A DNA stretch of 64,000 nt from Tenrec ecaudatus (GCF_050624435.1 NC_134546.1:18127001-18191000), one strand, 5' to 3'; positions 12,046-23,519 are shown, counted from the first letter of the stretch. The notes: generated by a model not told the origin, from the letters alone. Made by a program: numbers and translations.

Positions 12046-12400
12046 TAGGCGGGTAGCTAGCACAGGGACTGGGGTGTCCATTGCTCATGCTCAGAGGTTC
12101 AAGCTTCTGGCCAGGAAAGGGTGGTACGCCTAGGTGGGCATTGTACCTGGATTGGTCCATGTGGGCCAAGGTGAATTCAATTCAGCCAATGGGATCAGCC
12201 AGGATCGCTGACCACGCCTCCCAGCGGGAGACCTGGAAAGCCAGAATCCAGAGCTTGCGGCCCTTCTGCTTCTCAAGCTGCTCCTCAGAGGTCATGCAGC
12301 AGAGCTCTGTCCTGGCCTCTGTCCTGTGCCTGTGTAAAACTCACTGTGTCACGCAAAGCCAGGGACTGAGGTATGTTTCTCCCGTGAGAGAGATCTAACA
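12046..12400 (+). mobile_element. Solo LTR of an endogenous retrovirus, family A, internally shortened
   Basis: It contains GGGTAGCTAGCACAGGGACT near the left edge, the shared TTCAGCCAATGGGATCAGCC, and ends GAGAGATCTAACA at 12400. The part corresponding to the region with the poly(A) signal in the 5766 copy is largely missing. Confidence 0.78.
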
Positions 12401-12721
12401 GACACACTTTAAAATAAACAATAGGCAGTGGTTACTTGTTGCAGCGGGAAAAAGTGACTGTGTTGTAAGTGATTTGGATTTTGAATCCTGTGCATGCATT
12501 GCCTGGTTTAGAAAATGAGATACAAAGAACCATGATCCAAAGGTGTGCCAGGTGAAATTTTCTGTGTAATGTTTTGAAGAACACAAGCAAATGTGCTCCG
12601 TCTTCAGAGAACTTTCGGGAATCATAATAAGCAGGATGTGTGTGTTCATTAAGCTTAGTCCTTACCATGGTCATGATGGCTGGAAAGGACATTTCTGATG
12701 ACAGACATTAGTAATGCCAAA

Positions 12722-13568
12722 TGTGGGGGGACCAGCCTCCAAAACTGAATGGGTCCTAGGGGGCAGCTGTGTAATTGAAGTGCAAATTAAGGAAATACCA
12801 GACAAGGCATGCAAGGGCGCACCTCTTCCATGAAGACCAGAACCACAGGGTGCACGGATATAGTCTCTTGCATTTCTACAGTCTCAGTCATGCAGGCAGG
12901 GGACGAGCTAGGGGTATACAAGCAAGAAGAAGGGGACGTGCTAAAAAAAAAGAAGGGGATGTGCTAGGACCATATGTGTAGCAGGAAGGTACATACTTAG
13001 AGATGGGTGAGCTCCAGAGTTAAGATGACATCTGTCTACGTTGGCCTCCTCCCTAGGGGATGGACAGCAGAGAAGAAGGCGAGGGGAGACGTCGGACAGT
13101 GTAATATATGACAAAATAATAATAATTTATGAATGATGAAGGGTTCATGAGGTAGGGGGGTCAGGAGGGAGGGGGAAAATGAACAGCAGATAATAAGGGC
13201 TCAAGTAGAAGGCAAATGTTTTGAGAATCATGATGGCAACAAATGTACGTATGTTCTTGACACGATGGATGGATGGATTGTGATAAGAATTGTACAAGCC
13301 CCCAATAAAATGATTTAAAAATAAATAAAAGATGACACCTAACCTTGGCTGTCCCAGAGCTGACTTGACCTTCGGTGTCCTTGAGCTCTTCTCCAGGGGA
13401 ACAGTCTATGATCCTTATAGAAGGGAGAGGCCCCACGTGGGGTGGGGTGGTCTGATCACTTTTGATGGCAGACATCTTCAGGCAAGAAGCCTTCTAGTAC
13501 TTAACCTTCAAGCACCTGGTTAGCAACCCTGTGGCTTACTAGCAGCACCTCAAATCACCATTATTGCA
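12722..13568 (-). mobile_element. Solo LTR of an endogenous retrovirus, family B, with a nested LINE 3' end
   Basis: The plus strand begins TGTGGGGG and ends CCATTATTGCA, so it has TG...CA edges. The body matches 2792-3339 in two blocks on either side of a LINE insertion at 13034-13328. A short AAAAAAAAGAAGGGG duplication is seen near 12940. Confidence 0.78.
13034..13328 (+). mobile_element. LINE 3' end (L1-type), inserted in family B LTR
   Basis: Sense copy ending CCCCCAATAAAATGATTTAA and an A-rich tail. A 12-bp duplication flanks it: AAGATGACATCT at 13022-13033 and AAGATGACACCT at 13329-13340, one mismatch. Preceded in the insert by GGGGATGGACAGCAGAGAAG. Confidence 0.88.
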
Positions 13569-13659
13569 GGAGGGGCATCGTGGAATACACCGGAATCTGC
13601 CTCCCAGACTCCTTAAAGATGACCCAAAATAATTCTCAAATTATAGAACAGTGGTCATT

Positions 13660-14015
13660 GATATCCCATGCTAGTAAAATCTTGCTGAAGACCATCCCAC
13701 AATGATGGCAGCAGTCCACTGACAGGGAGCTGCCGGAGGTTCGTGCTGGATTCAGAAGAGGACATGGAACAAGGGATATAATTTATGTTGTCAGATAGAC
13801 CTTGGCTGAAAGCAGGGAATACCAGAAAGATGTTTACTGGTGTCTTGTTGACTATGCCAAGGCATTGGACTCTGTAGATCATAACAAACTATGGATAGCC
13901 TTGAGAAGAATGGGAATTCCAGAACCTTCTGCCCGTGCGGCACCTGTACTTGGAGCAAGAGGCAGCTGTGCTAACCGAGCAAAAGAACACTGCATGGTGA
14001 AAGAGTTAATCTGCG
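13660..14015 (+). mobile_element. RTE (BovB-like) LINE fragment, reverse transcriptase part
   Basis: The plus strand encodes LVDYAKALDSVDHNKLW followed by MGIPE, the first catalytic block of the RTE reverse transcriptase (Tyr-x-Lys-Ala-x-Asp region). The frame is open over only about 70 codons and is degenerate on both sides. Confidence 0.82.
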
Positions 14016-14077
14016 GTTAATCAAAATACTGGCAATATAACACAATTTACATTTTAGTTTGTTAAAAATCCAAAATA

Positions 14078-14540
14078 TAACAACCCCTTCCATGGCAGTA
14101 AAAATTGCATTTAAACTATATCAGTAAGGATGCTCTCTCTCAAAAGGCAAACATGGCAGGTTAGATAAGCAGTGGACGTCTGACAGCCCCTGGAGAAATA
14201 CGAAACTATAGATACCAATTGATGGTTGACTAGGCCCTGGGGGAAATGTAGATTGTTTTCCTGTGACTCTTGCTCATATTGTTTGGCGTCCTGGTCATTG
14301 TCAAACTTGTTAATTATCTCCTGGGCCTGTTGCAAGGCCTGTTTTTGTCATATAGTTTAAGGTCTATAACTTGTTTGCTTTTCACTGAATCCTTGAAGCA
14401 GTGTGGAGGCAGCTAACCCCACTGTTCCCTTCTGTTGAGCACTTGCAGAAATAAGCCAGAGTTTCTCCATCAACCTGTTCTCTGTCTCTCGGTTAAACAG
14501 AGACAGGGAATCCAGATCTTGTTTCCCAGCAACAACATTT
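14078..14540 (+). mobile_element. LTR of an endogenous retrovirus, family C
   Basis: It shares with 33415-34117 the left edge TATAACAACCCCTTCC, the central TCATAGTTTAAG-like segment, and the right part with CAACCTGTTCTCTGTCTCTC and AGACAGGGAATCC. The short sequence just upstream (TTAATCAAAATACTGG) also matches the sequence upstream of the other copy, suggesting a remnant of the proviral interior before the 3' LTR. Confidence 0.68.
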
Positions 14541-14545
14541 CTCTT

Positions 14546-14850
14546 TTTATTAAAACATTTTATTAGGGGCTCACACAACTCTTATCACAATCCATACATA
14601 TACATACATCAATTGTATAAAGCACATCTGTACATTCTTTGCCCTAATCATTTTCAAAGCATTTGCTCTCCACTTCAGCCCTTTGCATCAGGTCCTCTTT
14701 TTTTCCCCCTCCCTCCCCGCCCTCCCCGGAGCCCTTGATAATTTATAGATGATTATTTTGTCCTATCTTGCCCTGTCCGGCATCTCCCTTCACCCTTTTT
14801 CTGTTGTCCGTCCCCCAGGGAGGAGGTCACATGTGGATCCTTTCTTTGTA
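14546..14850 (-). mobile_element. LINE 3' end (L1-type)
   Basis: Antisense copy: TTTTATTAGGGGCTCACAC, TTATCACAATCCATAC, ATCAATTGTATAAAGCAC, GATAATTTATAGATGATTA, and the segment CTGTTGTCCGTCCCCCAGGG. The upstream end of the copy is not clear beyond about 14850. Confidence 0.8.
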
Positions 14851-15073
14851 GTTCTTATTCTCATTCCTCCCACGGCTAATGACCATGCACATCTTTTGGC
14901 CACTTACAGTGTCTGTTCCCTCTCATTTTCCAAAATTGTATGGCCATCTCTTCTTGTCTGCTATCATAATTTTCCCCTTCTCTTTAACCTTATGGGTTAT
15001 AGTCTTTATTATTTTTTTACTGTTATTATGGGGTCATGGGGGGAGGCGGCGGTGAGGGGAGGTGTTGGGGAGA

Positions 15074-15210
15074 AAGTCAAAAGCCACTGCTGTCGAGTGG
15101 ATGCTAACTCCTAGTGACCCTGCAAGACAGGATAAAGCTGTCCCTGTGTTCTGAGACAGTAACTGTTTTCAAGAGTAGGAAGCCCCCTCTTTCTCCCTGG
15201 AGATTTGGGA
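15074..15210 (-). repeat. AfroSINE (minus), 3' portion
   Basis: Antisense: AAAGCCACTGCTGTCGAGTG, CCTAGTGACCCTGCAAGAC and TTTCTCCCTGGAG. The tRNA-derived half is absent. Confidence 0.75.
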
Positions 15211-15945
15211 GCGTGTAGATAAATATATATTCAATTTCATCATATTTACTTATACAAGTTGCTCTATAACTAAATCTACAGCATGAATATATTTTAGGAA
15301 ACAGAGACTATTTCTCATGATTATATATAAAAATTTACCTCCGAGGCCAATTTCTTTGGTCAGCCTCAAAACATATAGGTATTAACCAGACATGTTCCCA
15401 ATAAATAACTCCATGCAAACCATGGAATTTGGGTCTCCCAGAAGAGACACACTTAAAAGAATTGTCACAGTTTCCAGTCTGGCAGCCAGGATTTCTACCG
15501 GTTGCCTGGTTATGGGCCAAAGTTCACCAGGGCCTGACGTACAAATGGTGTTGCTTAGGGACTGGGGAAGCCAGGATGACTCACTACAAGAGGTAAACTA
15601 GTGGCCTGGGAATGACCTGGCTACAAAGTTGTGGGTCTGTGTAAATCTGTGTAGCCTACACAGCATTCACACAGAAGGGCCTTTTCATTCCTTACATCAT
15701 AGTCAACTCCTTTTATAAAAAAATCAAGATCATGTTGAAATGACATTCCTGTCCCACCCTCCCCCCCATGTCTACAACTCCTAGATCTCCAATCCCAAGT
15801 GGTCTTTGAAAAGGCAGTAGCACTCAGTTAAATCTCCCACATTACAGAACATTCCAGGGTCTCAGCTTCACTCCAACAAAACTAATGGTTGTTTTAAAAC
15901 GTTGGGTCACATCACACCAGACGATAAAACCCCTGCACACATCAC
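15211..15945. other. Unassigned intergenic sequence
   Basis: Nothing recognised between two AfroSINEs. Composition is AT-rich in the first 150 bases. Confidence 0.4.
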
Positions 15946-16132
15946 AAAGAGCCCTGTGGCACTCTGATTAATCACTGAGCTGCTAACTGAACGTTCCGTG
16001 GTTCAAAGCCACCAGCAGTTCCATGGGAGAAGATGTATAAGATTTACAGCCTTGGGAACCCTGTGGAGCAGCTCCACCCTGTGCTAGAATCACTATGAGT
16101 CAGAATTGACTCAGCAGGAGTGATTTGTGGTT
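15946..16132 (+). repeat. AfroSINE (plus), complete
   Basis: Sense copy with tRNA-like A-box region (GTGGCACTCTGATTAATC), B-box region (CCGTGGTTCAAAGCC), the body TACAGCCTTGGGAACCCTG, and the tail CTATGAGTCAGAATTGAC that resembles the RTE 3' terminus. Confidence 0.92.
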
Positions 16133-16240
16133 CTTTGTTTGTATACATGCAAGATATGTTTAAAACTTCTGACACTGTCATCTTAGCCAGCTGGCTCCTT
16201 TGGTTCCATCCTAGAATATCTCAAAACAATGACTTGGCAG

Positions 16241-16241
<1 letters not shown>

Positions 16242-16276
<35 letters not shown>
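16242..16276. repeat. (CA)n microsatellite
   Basis: About 17 CA units with one TA, followed by a C-rich CCACCCC tract. Antisense frames through it are artefacts of the dinucleotide repeat. Confidence 0.95.
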
Positions 16277-16282
<6 letters not shown>

Positions 16283-16640
16283 ACACCACCCCACCCCCAC
16301 CCCAATGGGGTAGATTGTGTTGGTGGCTGCTCTACCATCTCCACCCAATTCTTCCTGCCCAGGGAACTCTGCTTTTGTTGGGGATGGCCTGGCAAGGGGC
16401 TCAGGAGAGTTTGCAGGTTTCACAAGTAAAAATACAGATACCCAGGTAACATGAAGAGTTTAGGCACGCAGTGGGTACTGTTGCTGGGTGCCCCTGTGTG
16501 CAACAGAAGAAGGGCCGCCCGGGCCTGCAGGAGCTGCACAAGGGTGATTTGATTATGCCGAGTCCATTGTTGGCACCCCATCTCATCCCAGGCCTGCCTC
16601 TTCTCCACCGCCCTCTACTGTGTCCAGCTTGATGTCCTTT

Positions 16641-17335
16641 TTCCAGGGACTGTCCTGTCCTGCTCACATGTCAAAGTACCTGCGATAAAGCCACACAGGC
16701 CTTGCTTCTAAGGAGCATTTGGTTGTACTTCTTCCAAGACAGATCTGTTTGTTCTTTTTTCTTATTATTAATTCTTAGTAGTTATATTTAGTACATTATA
16801 TATAGGTATTTAATACAGATATCATTCCATAGTCCGGTCACATCAAGTAAAAGGTACAGGAGCTCCATGATCCATTCAGTATGCTTCACCAGAATGCAAA
16901 TGAACCGATTCCCCTTTGGCCTTCCTCATTCAATGTCCAACTTTAATATGCATATGAGGTGATTGAAAGATACCATGCATGGTTTTGCATCCTTTGTCCT
17001 CAAAGTAATATCCTTGTTTTTCAACACTTGAATGAGATCTGGTGCAGCAGATTTACCCAATGCAATGCATCATTAGATTTCTGGACTGCTATCTCTGTGA
17101 GCATTGACTGTGGATCCAAGCAAGATAAAACCCTGACAACTCCAGTCTCTTCTGTTACCATGATGTTACTATTGGCCACTTGTGAGGATTTTGGTCTGCT
17201 TTACACTGAGCTGTAATAAACAGTGAAGCATGCAGCTCTTGAACTTCTTCTGCAAGTGCTTCAAGTCTTCCTCACTTTCATCAAGCAAGGTTAGGTCATC
17301 TGCATAGCAAAGGATGTTAATGAGCCTATTATTGC
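16641..17335 (-). mobile_element. RTE (BovB-like) LINE 3' fragment
   Basis: Antisense RTE sequence: CTTGCTTCTAAGGAGCATTT, TTCTTCCAAGACAGATCTG, CATATGAGGTGATTGAAAG, GCAGCAGATTTACCCAATGC, CAAGTGCTTCAAGTCTTCC and TCATCTGCATAGCA. An unrelated AT-rich insert separates the blocks at about 16755-16910. Confidence 0.85.
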
Positions 17336-18816
17336 TGTTAGTAAGATTCTTCTTTATTTGCTAATAAGCCTGGAGGAAGGCTTATTAACAATTAATAGAC
17401 AATCCATTCCCGAGGTACAGAAGATGAGCTATGATTAGTTAAATCAAACAGGTCATTTCTTTCTTAGTTATTAGTGATTGGCTTGGGGGTGGGCACATAA
17501 CAGTCCTGACCAATTGGCTCCGAGTAAAATCTTCAGGGAAAGGTTTCCCTCCCCGAAAAAAAAACAACAGAGGGAAAGATGGCTGAGAAGCACTTCGTCG
17601 GCCCTACCTTCACCAGCCTGGTGGAGGGGCTGTACTACTGGAACCGAGCGGTCGTCATGTGACCATGACGAGACAGGCATGAGAAAGTCGGGGAGGCTAG
17701 CCAAGGCTCTGACACTGTGGAACTCCTAAATGAGGCAACTCTGGAGTTCTCTTCCCTAGACTTTGTTCACGTGAAACGATGAATCGCCTCTCGGAGCCAC
17801 TTTTAGTTGGTGAAGACAGAGTGTGGAGGACGCGCTGACCTCTTCCAGCTCTGCAGGGGGAAGGAGCAGCCACCTCCACATCTGCCCGAGGAGGGTCCCT
17901 AGTGAGCAGAAGCCAGATGTGCCTCTCATCCTCCATCCTTCTTTAGCCCTTTCTAAGGCCAGCCATCCCTCCCATGGCACTCTGCCCTCTGCTGGGTTCC
18001 ATCCGCCATTACACAATGGCTGTACCAAACTCGCAGATACCATTCGTGATTGTGGGGCTTATTCGGGAAGATAACAAGTTACTTGAAGATACAAACCTTT
18101 GTCCACAGCAGTGCCTCTTCCCAGCCAGGCTGGTCTCACTCTGGCCCTCGGCCGCTGTCCGGCATGGATCCGGCCCACCGCTCTACCTCATGGTCTCTGC
18201 ACCCCAACTCTGTCCTTTCCCGGGCTCTCCACCCTGTGCTTCTGCTGCCTCCCCCTTTTTAGGCAGAGACCTCACAGACACTCCACAGATGGCTCTTCTT
18301 TCTTGATGGTCTTGGGCGTCCCTCTTCCAGACTGAAAGGACTCATGGCAAAACTGGTCAGTCTCAGAGTTAGGGTTTCCTCCACCTTATTGGCAAGCTCC
18401 CATCCAGTCGTTTGGTGGGCATGCCGACGACTGTCGAATTGCTTGGTCGGTCCACTTCCCACCGCTGGGTATTCTTTGTGCTGAAGGCTCCTCCTGTGTG
18501 ATTACATTGGGAATGTCTGGACGCTTAGTGGATAGACATTTGAGAGCCATGGTTGGCAGACCCAGATGTGAAATGCAGAACCTTGTCCTTCCCCAGTCAA
18601 CACAACTCTGCTACAGAGAGATGAACTGCCCAGTAGTGATCCTTATCCTCTGTCTCAACTTGGGGCGCGGTCAAGATTCACAGAAACCCTGCCACACACC
18701 TGGGAGGTGGCACCACCACCTTTTTACATCCCTTAGAACAAAATGCTTATTCTGAACAGTTCTCTGTGGCTTCATGGGGGGGGGGGGGTGCAAGTCAAGC
18801 AGACCAACTTTTGTTG
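17336..18816. other. Unassigned intergenic sequence
   Basis: Relatively C+T-rich, with overlapping open frames of 60-110 codons on both strands (17756-18335). None has a recognisable product. A G-run is at 18776-18788. Confidence 0.4.
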
Positions 18817-20040
18817 TTTTAATAAATCGTTTTACTGGGGGCTCTTACAACACTTACAGCAATGCATACGTCCTTAGTGGTGTAGATGAAACGAAGCTTT
18901 GGGGACCTTCATTTGCTGATGTGGCACGACTCAACATGAGAGCCAGCTGCAAACAGCCATTAGTGTTAGACGTCGCAGATGCGCACAGAGGTCTCTTTGA
19001 GGGCCGAGGTGCGCCTGACCCAAGCCATGCTATATTCAGTTGCCTTAGGTTTATGAAAGCTAGACCATTAATAAAGAAGACTGAAGAGTTATTGCCTTGG
19101 GATTGATGGTATTGGTGAACAGTATCCAGTAGACCACGGGTGGCCAGAAGAACAGCAGCGGTCTTGGACAACCACATCTGTCTTAGAAGCATAGCTAAAA
19201 CCGCTTCTTAGCAGGGAGGATGGTGAGACTTTTGTCTTCAGCACTTTGGACACGTTCCCAGGGAGTTCCCTGATGAACCCTTGATCATTCATAAATTATT
19301 ATGATTTTCATGTCTCACATGGACTGATGTCTCCCTTCACCTTTTCTGTTGTTCGTCCCCCTGAGGGGCACGGTGGTTATATGTCTATCATTGTGATTGG
19401 TTCCCTGTTTCTCCCCTACCTTCCCCCTACCCTCCTGGTATCACCACTCACCTTATTGGTCCTGAGGGGTGTAGCTCCCTGAATTCCCTGTGTTGCAAGC
19501 TTGTATCTGTACCGGTATAGATGCTCTGGTCTAGCTGGATTTGTAAGGTAGAATTGGGGTCATGATAGTGGTGGGGGAGGAAGCATGAAAGATCTAGAGG
19601 AAAGTTGTATGGTTCATTGGTGCTGTACTGCACCCTGACTGGCTCATCTCTTCCTTGTGACCCTTCTGTGAGGGGATGTCTATTTTCTACAGATGGCTTT
19701 TGGGTCTCCACTACCCCCTCCCCCTCATTTATAGCTATATGATTTTTTGTTCTGGGTCTTTGATGCCTGATACCTGATCCCATCGACACCTCATGATCAC
19801 ACAGGCTGGTGTACTTCTTCCATGTGGACTTGGTTGCATCTGAGCTAGATGGCTACTTGTTTACCTTCAAGCTTTTAAGACCCCAGACACTATATCTTTT
19901 GATAGCCGGGCACCATCAGCTTTCTTCACCACATTTGCTTTTGTACCCGCTTTGTCTTCAGCGATTGTGCCAGGAGGGTGAGCATCCCAGAATTCCAGGT
20001 TAGTAGAACAAAGTGTTCTTGCATTGAGGGAGGACTTAGT
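18817..20040 (-). mobile_element. LINE 3' region (L1-type), long copy split by an RTE fragment
   Basis: The first piece (18817-18872, ACTGGGGGCTCTTACAAC) is the 3' terminus. The copy continues at 19271 (CCCTTGATCATTCATAAATT) and runs to about 20040 through AAGGTAGAATTGGGGTCATG and GACCCCAGACACTATATC. The interval 18873-19270 is RTE sequence in the opposite orientation. Confidence 0.8.
18873..19270 (+). mobile_element. RTE (BovB-like) LINE fragment nested in a LINE 3' end
   Basis: The plus strand encodes KLWGPSFADVARLNM, an RTE ORF piece, then jumps to the RTE 3' region (GGTGCGCCTGACCCAAGCCATG; AATGGTATTGG-like; GGATGGTGAGACTTTTGTC). Internal deletion joins the two parts. It splits the L1-type copy described at 18817. 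Confidence 0.72.
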
Positions 20041-20289
20041 AGAAGCCCACTGTTCGTCAAGCAGCTAACTTTATGGGACAGACCGATGGACACTATGTTA
20101 CCATTGTGGGTGTGAACTGAGCAACCATCAGCGCAAAGGGAGTTAGGGTTGTTGACCCTGAGATATCATTGACATCTATGACCTCTGTGTTGTCACTTTC
20201 GATCACAGTCTGGTGAACACTCAGTTTGTAGGTTTTACTTCTAAACATTCTAAATGAATATTTGTCAAGTGTTTAGGAGCACACATTTT

Positions 20290-21075
20290 TTTAATGTATG
20301 ATAGACTTTTTTATTTTTAAGTTTAGCAGTTTATATCTGCACATGGCAACGATTCAAACCAGGAAGTCTCCCTTCCACCCTAGTCTTTTTCATTTCCTCC
20401 TCTAAAAGCGACTGTTCTTGTCTGTTTCTTGTGTGTTCTTTCAGCATTTTAGACACATGGATAAGTATGAGTCTGGTTAGAGATTTATCAATTCTTTTTA
20501 AAGAACCAGTTTTCTTTTTGTTGACTTTATTGTTTTCTGTTTTAAATCTTCTTATTTCCTTCATTTTGCATGCTGTCTTACTTGCTCTTCTGGTGCTACT
20601 TTCTTAGGGTGGAAACTTAGAATAATGCTTTTGCAACTGTTTCTTTCCCAATGAAAGCTTTTGCGCTAGAGATTTCCCTCTAAGCACCGCTTTGCCTGCA
20701 TTTCACAAATTCTGAAAGTTGTGTCTCATTTTCATTTAGTTCGATTTTTTTCCCTGTATTTCACTGAAAACTTCTCAGATGCATGGGCTATTCAGGAGCG
20801 TGGATGGATGGATTGTGATAAGAGTTGTACGAGCCCCCAATAAAATGATTAAAAAAAGAAGAAGTGTGTTGCTTAGTATTCAAATATCTGGGGATCATTT
20901 GCATATCTTTCTATTTTGCTGCCTACGTTCATTTGGTTATGGTCACAGAACATACTGTGTATAACTTGATTCTTCAAACTTTGTTAAGGTTTATTTTGGG
21001 TCCCAGATTATGGTCTGCCTTGGTGAATGGTACATGTGCACTTGGAAGGATGTTTCCTGCTATTCTTAGATGACT
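20290..21075 (-). mobile_element. L1 fragment, ORF2, antisense
   Basis: The plus strand shows the antisense of L1 ORF2: TTAGAGATTTATCAATTC, the TTTGTTGACTTTATTG region and, near the end, GGTTTATTTTGGGTCCCAG and GGTCTGCCTTGGTGAATGG. A short LINE 3' end (20801-20850, ending CCCCCAATAAAATGATTAAA) is inserted within it. Confidence 0.7.
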
Positions 21076-21089
21076 GACTCCATTTGGTC

Positions 21090-21590
21090 AGACTGGCTGA
21101 CAGTCTTGTTTATCGCTACAAACTAGTTCACCTCTATGTAGGGCAACTTGGAAATACTTATGAAAATTTAAAACACTCCTGCCTCTGGCTCAACAGTACC
21201 ACGCCCAGGAATTAGCCTACAGATGTGCGAAACAGTATGTATATACAAGGCTATTCACAGCAAACGATTGAAATAAAGTTCATTATCAGTGAGGAATTGA
21301 TTAGATAAATAATGTTTTGGTCTGTGAACATGCCCGATTTTGTCAGATCTCAGAAGCTGAGCAGGGTTAGGACTTGGTTATTACCTGGATGGGAGATGAA
21401 TTATGTTTAGTCATACAATGGAAAGGAGCCGGTATTTTACAGGTACTAAAAACGATTGAGTTATCACTAACTTGGGAAAAAACTCCAAGACATATTGTTC
21501 AATTAAAAAATTCAAGGTAAAGTATAATATGTTATCATTTATATAAAACATAAAGCATTTTCCCCTGGCTAGAATATCCGTGGAATAATA
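21090..21590 (+). mobile_element. Old L1 3' region, interrupted by 5S pseudogene
   Basis: Segments resembling the 3' end of old mammalian L1s are seen (GGAATTGATTAGATAAAT, then CATACAATGGAAAGGAG after the 5S insert, then AAAAAACTCCAAGACATATTG). The two halves are continuous when the 5S fragment is removed. Confidence 0.55.
21324..21396 (+). pseudogene. 5S rRNA pseudogene fragment
   Basis: About 73 bases match the interior of 5S rRNA, including the segments GATCTCAGAAGCTGAGCAGG and ACCTGGATGGGAGA that contain the internal promoter region. Several substitutions are present and both ends of the 5S sequence are missing. It interrupts L1-derived sequence, and similar motifs flank it on either side (aataatgtt before, aattatgtt after), consistent with retrotransposition. 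Confidence 0.85.
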
Positions 21591-22030
21591 CAAAAGCAGT
21601 TGGCATCTTCTGTTATGGCTGGGAAGTTGGTCCCTGGGAAGCTCAGAAGACAAGTGTAGGAGGGAGATTAACTTTCCAAATTTTTACTTAAATGTATTGC
21701 TGGTCAATGAATGAACAAAGAGGAAAGAGTCACTGGTAAAGTAATCTGAGTGTAGAAATCTGCTGGATTTCTAAATACTTTTTTAGGGTCGTCACACCCA
21801 GATCTAACTCAAGTCTGCATTGATGGCTTGCCTTTCTGATGCATATAAATTAGTCTTTTTTAGAAACACGAGCGCTCTCTTTATGCTCTGAGTAGTGCAC
21901 ATGTCTGATCGGGTCATAGAATTACAGCAACACGTACAACTGGCAAACACGAGCTTGTGAAGAAACATAACTGAATCTTAGCATGGTGACAGCACAGCCT
22001 GTGGGAGTCACCTGTGGCACTGCGTTAGAG

Positions 22031-22475
22031 CAGTGGCTCTCAACCTGTGGGTTGCGTCCCCTTGGGGGCTTCGAACTACCCTTTCACAGAAAACGTATTT
22101 CCGATGGGCTTAGGAACCGAGACTCCACTCCTCTATCCGTCTCTGCTCAGGTTCACCCACATACAGATACGCCCACATGCGAGTACCCGGCGTGAAGACT
22201 GTTACCTATACTGCACCATGCTTCAAGACAAAATAATTTGCTTGTAATTAGAAATAAATATTTCACAATATATAATTACATATCGTTTTTGTGATGATTC
22301 ACTGTGCTTTCATCATGTTCAATGTGTAACCATGAAAATACATCCTGCTTATCAGATATTTACATGATGATTCATCACAGTAGCAAAATGAGTTATGAAG
22401 TAGCAGGGAAAATAATTGTATGGTTGGGGAGTCGCTACCACATGAGACACTGTATTCAAGCGTCGCTTTGGAGAG
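22031..22475. mobile_element. SPIN-like hAT transposon, long form, one end eroded
   Basis: The left terminus CAGTGGCTCTCAACCTG and the internal sequence match the 24215-24664 element in inverted order, including the shared regions around AAATAAATATTT and GCTTCAAGACAAAA. The right terminus past about 22475 no longer resembles the family, so no target duplication can be assigned. Confidence 0.82.
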
Positions 22476-23271
22476 CAGCTGACTGGCCATGGGCAGTGTT
22501 TTCTGTGGAGTCAATGGAGAGCAGCCGTCAATCTGTTGAGATGGCCAAACGGAGGGGCTTAGGATTCTGCACGCAATAATACACCCTAAGTGTATTCATG
22601 TATCTAGACCTTACTGTCGTTTTAAAGTTACCGTGCCTGGCCAAGACTGCCAGAAAAAGCCCTCTCTGTTAGCACCATTGATGCTTTGAACAGTGGGGAC
22701 TCCTTGTGGACAATTCGGGTAGAGCAGGTGAATTCGGGGTTGCGGCCACCCTTCGGGGTCAGATAACAAAAATTCATAAAGTGGAAATTGGCTCCGCGTC
22801 GGTTCTCACTTCAGGCAGGAAACGCCGCTGCTACGCTGTTGTCACCCAGGACCATCAATCTCAACATTGAAGGAAGGGCAGTCAAATAGTCCAGCTGCTA
22901 GAGTGCCAGTAGGTACATGCATGGGTTTACACCGAACAAAACACGCTCAAACATGCCATGGCTCTGTGATCAGTATCGTGCCCTCCACAGGGGAGACTTT
23001 CTGTTGGGGAGGGGCGTTGCGTAGGTCAAAGCTAAATCAAATTTTTAACAAAACTCAAGAGGACATCTTCCCAAACAACTGAACCTTGAGTCAGTTTTAC
23101 AGGAATACTGCTCCACAGTATTTAGCAAGTGTTAGAGGAATCAAGCATTTTTTAAAATCAAGCCTTTTAAGGAAGGTCAAGGAAACTTCAAAAATGAGTC
23201 AAATGGTCTGACCCCCCCCCCACTCCACACACAGCGAGGCAAAGCACGAAAGGAGCACAACAGAGCAGCAG
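22476..23271. other. Unassigned intergenic sequence
   Basis: No gene or known repeat seen, apart from a C-run at about 23212-23221 just before the microsatellites. Confidence 0.4.
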
Positions 23272-23288
23272 GGTGTGTGTGTGTGTGC

Positions 23289-23323
<35 letters not shown>
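23272..23323. repeat. (TG)n microsatellite with CG variants
   Basis: TG repeat with GCGTGCG interruptions near 23288, where CpG persists inside the repeat. Confidence 0.95.
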
Positions 23324-23326
<3 letters not shown>

Positions 23327-23452
23327 AGCCACAAAGTCCCGAGGAATCCCAAAGATAGACTTCTGACTCAGGGGCAGTGCTTGGCTTCTCATCAGACCTG
23401 GTTGGAAGACATTCATAAAAGTCAGCAGATAGACCTGGAACTAATTATAGGC

Positions 23453-23455
<3 letters not shown>

Positions 23456-23497
<42 letters not shown>
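23456..23497. repeat. (AT)n microsatellite
   Basis: About 20 uninterrupted AT units, capable of cruciform formation, 130 bases from the (TG)n tract. Confidence 0.95.
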
Positions 23498-23498
<1 letters not shown>

Positions 23499-23519
23499 TT
23501 TTTATATGTCTATATAAAG

